Of a stretch of DNA of 64,000 nucleotides, positions 11,740 through 21,515 are shown in pieces. Location: positions 21,480,001 through 21,544,000 of the forward strand of contig NW_024464918.1 in the NCBI RefSeq assembly GCF_017591425.1, in the 5' to 3' direction. The position numbers and the translations under genes are program-made. The notes under the pieces are model-generated. The model had not been told where the DNA came from. It did not search any database and worked only from the letters and a program-made list of their open reading frames with translations. The stretch comes from Ochotona curzoniae (lineage: Eukaryota; Chordata; Mammalia; Lagomorpha; Ochotonidae). The stretch's first letter is position 1. Every line of letters begins with the position of its first letter.

Positions 11740-12330
11740 ACTTTGCGCCCTCTGGCTGAGTTTATCGAAGGTCTTGATGAGATTATTGTGTGAGGGGCAG
11801 GCGGGAGAGTTAAACGCCGGCTGCGTGGAGAGCTAGCTGCTGGGTCTCCGGTGGTACCTGAGCTTTCTTTCCTCTTAATGTGCATTGGCTCAAAAGCTGA
11901 AGGACTTTAATTGTGATCATGGAGACTTAAAGTTTTGCTTATACCTTAGGCTATTAGAAAAAAAAAAATCAATTCACCTGCTAGAGTGGTCCTGGGCTTC
12001 ACTGCTAGCTCCCACCTCATCACCAGTGACGTGACACTTGACCTCCTGTCCTTTGCATCCTCTCCTGCTTTTTGTGCACACACACAGAGTGACAGAGTTC
12101 TCTGACAACTTAATGAGACGCCCAAGGGCTACAGGGACTGGGTTGGGCCTGATCTGATTAATGGAGCATCTGGAATAGTTTAAAATTTGCTCTTTAATTG
12201 GCTCAACTGCAGTGTGTTTGTCTAGATCCTGTCGGATCCTAACAATAAAATGGGGAAGAGCCCATTTATGCTTTTGGCTCATGTGCAAACAAATGGAAAA
12301 CAACATTAGCTTTGCCTCGGAACTTTTTTT
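11740..12330. promoter_or_regulatory. Candidate conserved intronic element
   Basis: This repeat-free block includes TTTAATTGTGATCA, TGATTAATGGAGC and TTTAATTGGCTCA motifs, which are homeodomain/HNF-like cores, in moderately AT-rich sequence set in a GC-richer intron. No exon features are present. The enhancer idea is inference. Confidence 0.25.
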
Positions 12331-14640
12331 CCCCCCGATAGCCTAGTTTCATGATGATTTTTAAAGGCTCAGTCAGGGCTCTGCACACCCCACTGCTCCC
12401 CAGACAAACCAGTCTACAGAGGGCAGTCGTGGCAAGCGGCATCTCTGATCTTAATGTCACACAAGGGGACAACAGCCTCACGTCCCGTAGGGCTGGCCTG
12501 GATGTGTGACATACACCACCGCCCTCATGAGAAACGGGGACAGACAGGCTACTTCTAGAGATGTGGGCCTTGCAAAACACAAACACATGGGCACAGGGTC
12601 TGGGCCTCACGGAGCCCATTTGAAAGTCAAGAGGCGTGAGATCAGGGCAGTGTGCCCAGATGTGCCAGGAGATGGGATCTTGCTTGATGCAGAGCATCAA
12701 TGCCAGGCAGCCTGAAGCTTTATCATCCTTAATGAATATTCCTGGTGCTTTTGTAACGCCACAGCCTGAGAACTCTGTAGTCTTCAACGAGGAGATTTTC
12801 CTCCAATTATTCAAGTTTACACTTTCCTATCATGTCTCTGCAGTCAGAAGCAGGCACTGTGAACGGTGGAGGCACAGTGCAAGATAGTGCAGTCAGCCGC
12901 TGGCGATGGCAGATTAGGAAACAGGGCAGAAAACTGCATTATACCTAGCCTTTGGACATAGGAGAGCTGGCCCTTTGCAGTCCTCCAGCCCCTTGTGACT
13001 CATAGATAACAGATCAGGTTGGATACGAATGTCTGGCATTTGTTAAGGGAATAAGCAGATCCTGAGTGCCGACGGGTCCAGCACACACAGAGATGTAATG
13101 TGACTCTGAACGTCCACACAGGCGTGTGGATCCACAGGCAGGTCTGCTCAGCTGGTCGGGAGCCCCCAGCGCCCCAGGGTGCACCATCGTGCTGGGCCCT
13201 TTTCTTGGTTTGCAGGAGGCCAGGACCGCCTGACCTACAAGGAGATTTACGCATGCCCTGCCCCTTCTCCCTCCAGTGTATGAGGGTCTGATTTTGAGGA
13301 GGGGCAGGCCTTTTGAAGAGGCAGCGGACTGTAGTGACGGCCTTCCTGCATATTCAGCTCCTCTGGCCAGGGGGACCGGTCACCACGGGGCCGACGCATT
13401 GTAAGTGCATCTCTGTGGCTCGCTCCGACATGACCTGATGCCCACAGTGACAGTGGCGGGGTAACATCAAACATCCCCGTCAGGGTCTGTGTGCTGGGGC
13501 AAACACAGCGACCACAAGCACTTATCTGGCAGTTCTGGCACTCACCAGGTGGGTGATTGAGGATAGGGACAGTCACGGGTGTTCGTCACATGTGGGTCTA
13601 GTATCAGGGGAATGGTGACTTGCCAGAGGATGACGGCTACAGGAAGGACACTGAGCTGGAGGTCCCCTGGAGGCGCGTGTATGCACCTGCCCTTTCACAT
13701 GCTGAATCCATCCATGCACTGCCTTGGGATCTCCAAGGTTAGACTCCCACCCTTCGAAGCAGTGCTGTGGGCACTTCAGCGAGTGTAGGTGTGTCCCGAC
13801 TCCTCAGGGACAAGAGGTCTGGGTGAGCCCCGTGGATGTGTTTCCAGCAAGGTCCCCGAAATGCTGGATACACTCTGAGCTGCTGGGGAGCTATCTCAGG
13901 TTAGCCCCCGACCAGAGGGCTGCTGACTCCCTGAACTGTCACTCTCCAAGTCTGGGTCAACATGACCGAACCCTACCAAAGGGTGGATCCAGCTCTTCAT
14001 TCTTGGACCGCTGCAGGGCAGACAACTTGCCAGAATTATTACATTGTATTACAGAATTGGCCATCACAGGGGTCTTACACAATGCCGACACCTTTACACT
14101 GGTTCATTTGAACCAGCTTACTCCTCCCCCACAGCCCTTGTCTTGGAGCTGCCCCACCAGGCCTTGGAGAATTTGCTTTCCGACCTTGGCATTTAGGAAC
14201 CAATCCTTAACCAGTAATCAACGCAGCCGTCTGTAACCCAGAGCCCAGGAGCTGCACGGCATGTCAGGTTAAGCCGTCCTTATGTTGGCTTTGGTTTTGG
14301 TTTTTAGAGAGAACCTACTCCCAGTAATTCAAAGCCAGGGTCCCCCCACATCCCCATTTCACAGGGAGCACCCCTGCCATTTGCCAGCCCTGGTGGCTGG
14401 GAGCCAGTGAGGAAGAGGATGGGCCAGGTAGTTGGAGAGGGAAAAGCTTTGTCTGCTTTCAGAAACCACTGAGTTGCTGGACTTCCCATCTTAGAAAACC
14501 TCAAAAGGCAGGAAAACAAACTTTGCAAATCCATCTAAAGCTTGGCCAATCTGAAATAACCCTTACCTTTACAAGGACGCTACTAGCCCAGAACCACGGG
14601 CTAGCATTCCGGCGCATGGCTTATGGCTCCCTTGGCTCCC

Positions 14641-14908
14641 TTTTTTACAATGTATTTTTTCTAGAGGTGGTGGTGGAGAGAACTAATCCATCATTGCCCA
14701 AATGTCTACAACAGCAAGTTCTGGTCCCGGCTGAGCCTGGCAGCTGGAAACTCCCTCCATGTCTCCCACGGGGGTGACAGGAGCCCAAGCACCTGAGCTG
14801 CCTACCAGCTGCCTTCTCCCAGGGTGCACATGAGCAAGACTCGGACCCAGGCACCCCATTGTGGGGTGTGGGTGTCTTAACTGCTGTGTCAAATGGCCAA
14901 CCCCAAGG
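14641..14908 (-). mobile_element. Lagomorph CSINE, old copy
   Basis: This is a reverse-oriented, diverged CSINE. Diagnostic blocks on the + strand include ATGTCTCCCACGGGGGTGACAG, GGAGCCCAAGCACCTGAGC, CTGCCTTCTCCCAGGGTGCA, a decayed promoter B-box complement near GACTCGGACCC, and a TCTTAACTGCTGTGTCAAATGGCCAACCC head complement. Confidence 0.8.
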
Positions 14909-16012
14909 CATGACCCTCGAGCTAGACACCACAGCAGACTAGGGGTGGAGCACTCCTCTTGGTGATGATTGGCTTACATGGCAGGGACAGAGGAACCATG
15001 TCCTATTGGCCCTTGCTCATGGTGGCAGCAGTTCCCAAAGTGGCAGAATGTGAAGTGGGCTCATGAGCAGTCAACCTTAGGAACGTGGTTTCAACACGGG
15101 CGTTCAGAATAGCTCTGGCCCCGGGAGTTGGCACTGCCTGGCCAAGAAGCCGCCCCTGCATTGACGCGGTTAGCAGTTAACTTCACACATCTCAAGGACC
15201 ACGGCTCCTCCCTGCACCGCATTCTCAGCCTGCCAGGAAATTATTATTTTTTTAATGAAAGGGAAAGGAAAGTTTAAGTTATAAGCCCCGAGCCGACTTC
15301 CGTGGCTGCTGGTTTTCCAGTGTGTTCCTAGGCCATCTGGTTCATATTAAGCAGTAAGACAAGAAGGCGGCAGCTTCCTGCCCGGGCAACCACAGCAAGC
15401 TCCCGTTTCGCTTTCCGTGTGGTCATCTCCATTGGCTGGGGGTGTGGCTTTGCGGGCAAATTGTCTCCAGTTAAGGTTCTACCCCCTTCTTTTCTGCTCT
15501 TCTTAACAGGGACCGCAGGGCAGCCCCGTGTGGTTTGAGCCGCACTGCCAGGCTCACGATGAATTCATTCACTCGTGCTGCCTTGCAGAACCTGGCATTT
15601 TGCTGCCGTCAGATTTCCAGGCTAGAAAAAATGGGCTTGTTAGATACCATTCACCCAAGTTGTTAGGAGGGTTTCAAGAAAATTACAGGCTTGTCTTACT
15701 ATAAAGCAGAATGCAGAGTCTATTTTTAGGGGCCCCTCCTTCTGGGGCTTTTCTTGGTGCTGTGCCATCTCTCCAAGCTCTCAGACCCAGCGCAGACCCC
15801 ATCCGGCTCGGCAATGGAGGGAAGGCCCGCCCTCCTACAGCTTTGCATGTTCCGCCGAGGGACACAGAGGGGCTTTGTGTCTGCGTGGTCGCTGGGGCCG
15901 CTCTGTCCAGATTCCCGTTAACCACTTCGCTCTGGAGACAGACACATCTATCATACCGCAGAGTCCAGAACATGCAGCCATTGAGCAGGTGTGAGAAGGG
16001 AAAGAACACAGC
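14909..16012 (+). other. SEMA6A: Last SEMA6A intron, unique stretch
   Basis: No repeat or exon is evident. The part from about 15150 to 15720 has balanced composition, including AATTATTATTTTTTTAATG and TTCATATTAAGCAG, and could be a conserved regulatory block; this is judged by eye only. A TTCTTAACAG acceptor-like site near 15510 has no matching coding segment. Confidence 0.55.
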
Positions 16013-16111
16013 TAGGCCCACTTCCAGCTGCCCTTGGCCTGAGCAGTTAGCCAGGCCGGACAGGTAGGCCCACTTCCAGCTGCCCTTGGCCTGAGCAGGT
16101 AGCCAGGCAAA
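16013..16111. repeat. 52-bp tandem duplication (2 copies)
   Basis: The unit TAGGCCCACTTCCAGCTGCC... begins at 16013 and again at 16065. Across the overlap the copies differ by a single base (GCAGTTAGCC versus GCAGGTAGCC), so the duplication is recent. It lies just upstream of the inverted SINE pair. Confidence 0.95.
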
Positions 16112-16159
16112 AGGCAGGTGCCGGAAGCGGTTGATGTCATGCCTTCTTGTTTTGCTTCA

Positions 16160-16453
16160 CATTTTAAAAATATTTGTTGGAAAGAGCAATAGAGATCAAG
16201 GAGAGAAACAGCTTCCATCTCCTGGTTTACCCCCCAAATGGCTGCAAGAGCAGGAGCTGGGCCAGACCAGAAGCCAGGAGCCAGGTCACATGAGTGAGGA
16301 GACCAAGGGCTTGGGGCATCTTGTGCGCTTTCCCAGGCACCTGAGCAGGGAGCTGGATCAGAGGCAGAGCTGCAGGGCATTGAACCAGCACTCTAACAGA
16401 GATGCCAGGAGCACACAGGCGTCTTAAACTGCTGCGACACAGTGCTGACCCCC
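16160..16453 (-). mobile_element. Lagomorph CSINE, near full length
   Basis: This reverse-oriented CSINE runs from its A-rich tail complement (ATTTTAAAAATATTTGTTGG) through GAAACAGCTTCCATCTCCTG, a GAAGCCAGGAGCCAGG block, a GCTTTCCCAGGCACCTGAGC block and GGGAGCTGGATCAGAGGC, to the head complement GCGACACAGTGCTGACCCC. It is paired head to head with the forward CSINE at 16485. Confidence 0.9.
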
Positions 16454-16484
16454 TGCTTTTGTTTGTATTTTAGGGAAACGGGTG

Positions 16485-16733
16485 GGGGGTGTCAGCATTG
16501 TGGTATGGCAGGTAAAGCTGACGTATTCAGTGCCAGTATCCCATACGGGTTCCATATGGAGACCAGCTGACCGCTCTACTTCCAATTCAACTTCCTGATA
16601 ATGTACTTGGGAAAGCAGTAAGAGATGGTCCAACTCCCCATTTGGGGAATGAGCCAAAAGATGGAACATCTGCCTTTTCCTCTTTGTAACTGTGCCTTTC
16701 AAATAAAATACATTTATTAAAAAAAATTTAAAG
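16485..16733 (+). mobile_element. Lagomorph CSINE, internally shortened
   Basis: This forward CSINE starts at GTGTCAGCATTGTGGTATGG, continues through GCCAGTATCCCATACGG, CTTCCAATTCAACTTCCTGAT and GGGAAAGCAGTAAGAGATGG, then jumps to the 3' part (CCATTTGGGGAATGAG..., TTCAAATAAAATACATTTATT). The middle GGAAGAAGCTCCTGGCTTC region of the family is missing. It ends in an A-rich tail. Confidence 0.88.
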
Positions 16734-19619
16734 CAGGCAAAAATGCCCCCCCAGCTTCCTGTGCTAGGTGCAGAGAAAGGTATTTTTGAAGCCTGAGAGT
16801 TTGAATTTTGCAAACAGTGACATTTAACACAGATAGACCAGTTGTGCTTTTCACGCAGCGATGCCGGCTTCTGGAAGTTGGGTGGTATAGAGCTGAGCAA
16901 GCTACAGGGCCACCTTCCCCAGCAGCCTCGTGGCAGACAGAGTGACTGGGAGCATTCCTTGTACCGCAGACCAGTCTCCCCAGGACCTTTCCAAGGCCTC
17001 GTCCATAGGCACATCGTTCTCGTGTGCTTCCAAGTCACAGTGTGTGCGCCCACCTGTTGCCAGCCGAGCACCCGTGTGCCTGGCGGCTCAGCGTGCCTCT
17101 TCCTCCGACTGCAGTCCAGGTCAGCATCAAGCGTGCAGCAGCTGTGGTCAGGCATTGGAATCAGCACAGACACAGTCCCCACAGAAGACAGGCTCTGCTG
17201 GGGCTCTCGGCAGGCTGTAGTCTATGGTCACGGTCCCTTCCCTGCTTTGGCCTCCAAGAGCCCTGTCCTGGTCTCTGCTCGGCCTCCCGCAGGCTCTGAT
17301 AACTCCACGTCAGGCAGGACTTCGGGGGACCTGCATTCTGCAATAGCCAGGTGGAAAGAGTGGCTGCTTGGCACTGCAGGGCCAATAACCCAAAAGTCAG
17401 TTCCAGGCCTATTTGCAGCTGGTGACAGCTAGTAGGGGCTGGTAGAGGAGAGTGGGACAATGAAAACTCACTTCTTCCTGCAGTGGGGGGCTCTCTGGAG
17501 CTTGGCGTCTGCCCCCCACAGAATCTTGCACTTGCCCAGGCTTGCAGGGGACATGCTTCATTCATTGGAGGCGATTCCTTTGCACTGGATCCATACGTTG
17601 TAACAACCAATCTATTCATCCTCATTGATGCTTCTGGAATGATCCAAGAACCAACATGGTTTCATTTTTCTTTACTTTTGTCTTGTAAAAAAAACCAACA
17701 GGTCTTATTTTGAACAAATATTGAGCACCTCTGTAGATTTTCTTGGATTTGCCTGATGGGAGAAAGAATTCATCTTTGCATCTTCAAAGCAGGGACCCAG
17801 TCACTCTGAGACGCACCAGGCTGAGATTCCACTGACCAGGCTCCCCGCCTTCCCACATCCTGAACACCACTGCTGAACTTGACAGCTATTTGCTGAGTTA
17901 CCTAACAGCCCCAGGTTCCACAGGGGTTCCCCACAATCCAGCATGGCACCCATCCTCACAGAACCCGTCCCAGGGGACATCTCCGACAGGACCTGGCTCT
18001 TGCTCAGCGTCCTCCACTGCCATTGTGCCCACTGCTTCTGCATCTTGCAGCCCTAGGCAGCTGGGCTGCACCAGCACCGCCTTCTTGACCCCAGGCAGAT
18101 AGCACAGGGCTTGGTGCCCAGCAGGGAGCAGCGCCTGTGGTGCCCTGGCTGGTCGCCAACCTACACTTATGCTTTGAGGCTTCCTTTGCCTTTTAGGCTT
18201 ACCCGGCACACAGCAGCACCAGAGTCAGCTGGATTCCCCTCCACATGCAGGAAGGCCTTAAGGTGGCATGCCTGAACCACGTTACAGGTGCAAAGCCCAA
18301 GGTGCAGAGAGCAGCCTGGACAAGCAGGGGGCAGCAGCCTATGCCCCAGGCCATCACCGGTTCCAGCACCCAGTGCAGTGGGTCATTGCCGGCCTGCTGT
18401 AAGCAGAAGCTTGTCCTTTGTGGGGCATCCCTGAAGGGCACTTTTGTAGTCTGCGCTTTGGCCTCTCGGTCTGCTCTGATGGGGAGTCTGAATCTCCACC
18501 CAAGGAAAGGCCCTCGCCTGCAGATCTAGGGAGGTGATGAGGGACGTGCCCAAAGCCCTGGTGACATCGCCAAGGCACTTCTCCCCTGCCATAGTAACTG
18601 CTGGGCACCCGAACACATGTGTCTTCCACCGCAACAGGGTTCCATGCCATGTGTTTAGTGGGTTCTGAGCAGGCCAAGGAACAAAGGCAAGACACCAAGG
18701 CAGGGGACAGTGGGAGCACGTTTACGTTCTGCAGTTTCCCAGCGGCACACATGGGCCTGACTCTCCATGTTCCACTCCCAGGGATTGGGGCAAGTTGAAC
18801 TGTACAAGGCCAGCATCAACGTGGATGGTGTCCACCTGCTTGTGCGTGGGGGGGGGGAGGGCGGTACACAGCACCCACCCTCAAAGGGATTGCCAAAGCC
18901 ATGGAGCTCACAGACGTACACGTCTAGGGCCAGGTCATTAGCACGGCGCCCAGCAGATCCCCATACACAATCAAAGTGTAAGCAAATCCCATGACTGCTT
19001 TCATGTAACAAGGATGTGCAAACTTGAGGGAAATTTCTCCACCAACACATGGCCTCTGGAACACCACTAGCCTCCCACCCCAGGATGGGGGCACCCCGGG
19101 CATACAGGCACTGTGCGGGCACCACATGGTCTCTTTCTTTCCCTAAGCACGCTGTCCATTCCCCCGTGGAGACATGAGGCTGTTGGTGTGTTCACCTGGG
19201 GTTCCCTGCGGTGTTGGGGGGGGGTGGACGGTGGAGCTGTGTAAAGTCGGCATGAACATCCGTGAACCTGAGCTGTTTTCTTCAGCAGGAAATTTCACTC
19301 TTTCGCGTCATTGCTTGACAAGCAAGTGTTTTTCTCCTAAACAGCAGCCCTTGTGCTCAAGGAAGTGATCAGAAAAGACTCCCCATACACACACACACCT
19401 GCAAGTGCTTGTAATCTGGCCGAGAGAGAGAGAGATGCTTTTAAGGCGAGGGAGCCCAGTTCTAAGAGGGGAGGAGTGAGAAGAGATTGCAGTAATATAA
19501 AGCTGCCTGACTGGACAGGGAGGGCGAGAAGCTTCGCAGGCCAGCGGCCCCACTCCCCAGTCAGAACTGCGCATCCACATAGATGGCCCCTTGCTAACCT
19601 GCTGCGCTGTGCCTTGCAG
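16734..19619 (+). other. SEMA6A: Last SEMA6A intron, 3' part
   Basis: No exon is supported before the terminal exon. The stretch includes G-runs near 18848-18858 and 19216-19227, a short CA/GA repeat area (19389-19436), and an acceptor region with a branch-like GCTAACC at about 19593 and the TGCCTTGCAG acceptor ending at 19619. The long minus-strand open frame at 16424-17182 runs through two SINEs and is not a gene. Confidence 0.7.
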
Positions 19620-20782
19620 GAGTGATTCGAGAGAGTTACCTCAAAGGCCACGACCAGCTGGTTCCCGTGACCCTTCTGGCCATCGCTGTCATCTTGGCGT
19701 TCGTCATGGGGGCCGTGTTCTCGGGCATCGTCGTCTACTGCGTGTGCGACCACCGGCGCAAGGATGCGGGCTCGGCGCAGCGCAAGGACAAGGAGCTCCC
19801 ACACTCCCGCCGGGGCTCCATGAGCAGCGTCACCAAGCTCAGCGGCCTCTTCGGGGACTCGCAGGCCAAAGACCCGAAGCCCGAGGCCATCCTCACGCCG
19901 CTCATGCACAATGGCAAGCTGGCCACGCCCGGGGGCACAGCCAAAGTGCTCATCAAGGCTGACCAGCACCACCTGGACCTCACGGCCTTGCCCACACCGG
20001 AGTCCACGCCCACGCTGCAGCAGAAGCGGAAGCCCAGCCGGGGCAGCCGGGAGTGGGAACGGAGCCAGAACCTCATCAATGCCTGCACCAAGGACATGGC
20101 GCCCCTGGGCTCGCCCGTGATCCCCACGGACCTGCCGCTGCGGGCCTCACCCAGCCACATCCCCAGCGTGGTGGTCCTGCCCATCACCTCGCAGCAGGGC
20201 TACCAGCACGAGTACGTGGAGCAGCCCAAGCTGAGCGAGGTGGCCCAGATGGCGCTGGAGGAGCAGGGCGCCACGCTCGAGTACAAGACCATCAAGGAGC
20301 ATTTGAGCTGCAAGAGCCCCAGCCACGCGGTCAGCCTGGTGGAGCACCTGGACGGCCTGCCCCCTAAAGTCCCGCAGCGCGAGGCGTCGCTGGGGCCGCA
20401 GAACGGCCTGAGCAAGCGGCTGGAGATGCACCCCTCCTCCTCCTACGGCCTGGACTATAAGAGGAGCTACCCCACGAACTCGCTCACCCGCAGCCACCAG
20501 GTCGCTGCCCTGAAAAGGAACAATACCAACTCCTCCAACTCCTCCCACCTCTCCCGCAACCCCAGCTTCGGCCGGGGGGACAACCCACCGCCCGCCCCGC
20601 AGAGGGTGGACTCCATCCAGGCCCAGCCCGGGACCGTGGCCAGGCAACCGAGCCTCAGCGGCTACAGCTCCCTGAGCAGGCCGGGGCTGAAGCGCACGCC
20701 CTCGCTGAAGCCCGACGTGCCGCCCAAGCCCTCCCTGGCCCCCCTCAGCGCGCCCATGAAGCCGGGGGACACGTGTACATAA
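19620..20782 (+). CDS. SEMA6A: SEMA6A terminal exon: transmembrane helix and cytoplasmic tail
   Basis: The split Gly codon is completed at 19620-19621 and the exon then reads 386 residues from Val (GTG at 19622) to the TAA at 20780-20782. Residues 1-12 (VIRESYLKGHDQ) are extracellular. Residues about 13-41 (LVPVTLLAIAVILAFVMGAV...) form the single transmembrane helix. HRRK (44-47) is the stop-transfer signal. The remaining roughly 340 residues are the cytoplasmic tail, matching human SEMA6A closely: RRGSMSSVTKLSGLF (63-77), a Ser/Thr-rich middle, PPPAPQR (322-328) and DVPPKPS (365-371), ending DTCT. The proline-rich C-terminal region is reported to bind the Ena/VASP protein EVL and to support reverse signalling. 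Compared with my memory of the human tail, two short stretches (after REASLGP and after RVDSIQ) are several residues shorter. Codons are strikingly GC-rich with many CpGs, unlike the flanking introns. Confidence 0.97.
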
Positions 20783-21515
20783 TCCCAAGGGGGAGGGGTC
20801 CGCAATCCAAGCAGCAGGCAGCAGCAAGGCTGCCCTGGGGCTCCGGCAGAGCTGAGGCCGCTGGGTGCCCCTGTCCCCAACTGCCCGGGGGACGCAGGTT
20901 CTCAGAACACGGGGCCGTGTGGTTTGGTGAAAGTTTGCCACAGCAGGACTCGCCTGTACCCTCTTCCTCCTCCACGCTCTACAGCAGGTGGGATCCAGGA
21001 AGGGTTGCTGTTGTCACCACAAACATGAGCCAAAAGCACATCCCCACCCATGCACACGTGCCAGGTGAACAGTAACTGCAGATTCCTGTCATAACTGCAC
21101 TGCAAAAACATTTTTTTTTTTTAGATCATGAAAATCGAAAAAAGACAAAAAAAAATCCCTCCAGGACTCCATGATAATCCTAACTGACTTAGCGGCAGGA
21201 GCCGACTGCGTGCAGATACTGTGAAATGCCTGCAGTGTCCAGTGTTCCACCGCCGGTCCCAGCAGACAAGTGCCATGCTGGGCAGCGGTGTCCTCTGCTC
21301 CTCTCTCTAATGAAATAACGTGACCGTTAACGCAAGTAACTATTTATTGTTCACCCTTTTTGTTGTTGCTTAAGGAAAGGACTCGTCCACATATCATCCT
21401 ATGAACAGCTCTTCTGAAGCGCAGTGAAAGTTAAACTATTTAACGTGAAATCCATTAACTGGAATAATTGAGTTTCTTTATTTTTACAATAAATTCACTG
21501 AGTGAATACGTTCGA
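20783..21515 (+). other. SEMA6A: SEMA6A 3' UTR (proximal form)
   Basis: Non-coding sequence follows the TAA. It contains a T12 run (21111-21122), a short A-rich run, one ATTTA pentamer in TATTTATTG (21341-21349) and a stretch of AT-balanced sequence that looks like conserved UTR. It ends about 20 bases past the AATAAA. The exact 3' end is inferred from the hexamer. A longer UTR using distal signals near 23.3 kb is possible. Confidence 0.75.
21488..21493 (+). terminator. SEMA6A: SEMA6A polyadenylation signal AATAAA
   Basis: A canonical AATAAA sits in TTTTTACAATAAATTCACTG and is followed 35-65 nt later by GT-rich sequence (TTTGTGTATGGGCTGCGTGGTCTGT, roughly 21530-21555). This is the expected layout for cleavage near 21505-21515. 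Confidence 0.85.

Larger units (their letters stand above)
10109..14640 (+). other. SEMA6A: Last SEMA6A intron, middle part
   Basis: No exon is supported here. A (TTA)n microsatellite lies at 10163-10183. Two repeat-free blocks (10430-10960 and 11740-12330) look like candidate conserved elements and are listed separately. The remainder is unique-looking intronic sequence with only short chance open frames. Confidence 0.7.
1..21515 (+). other. SEMA6A: SEMA6A gene, 3' portion (introns, last four coding exons, 3' UTR)
   Basis: This is the 3' part of the semaphorin-6A gene, a class 6 transmembrane semaphorin that acts as ligand and receptor for plexin-A2 and plexin-A4 in axon guidance and neuronal migration (family knowledge). 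The window starts inside an intron, so the signal peptide, sema domain and PSI domain are all upstream. Coding exons are at 313-333, 460-510, 4577-4741 and 19620-20782, all on the + strand and all phase 1. When joined they read continuously through the juxtamembrane region, the transmembrane helix and the cytoplasmic tail, matching the human protein as I remember it. The end of the gene is placed about 20 bases after the AATAAA at 21488; the exact cleavage site is inferred. No other gene overlaps it. Confidence 0.95.

Noticed and set aside
16424..17182. 252-codon minus-strand open frame
   Set aside because: It reads through two oppositely oriented CSINEs and intronic sequence, and the peptide is unrecognisable, so it is a chance frame.
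20147..20941. 264-codon minus-strand open frame opposite the SEMA6A terminal exon
   Set aside because: It is a shadow of the GC-rich coding exon on the other strand, with no independent start context or homology.
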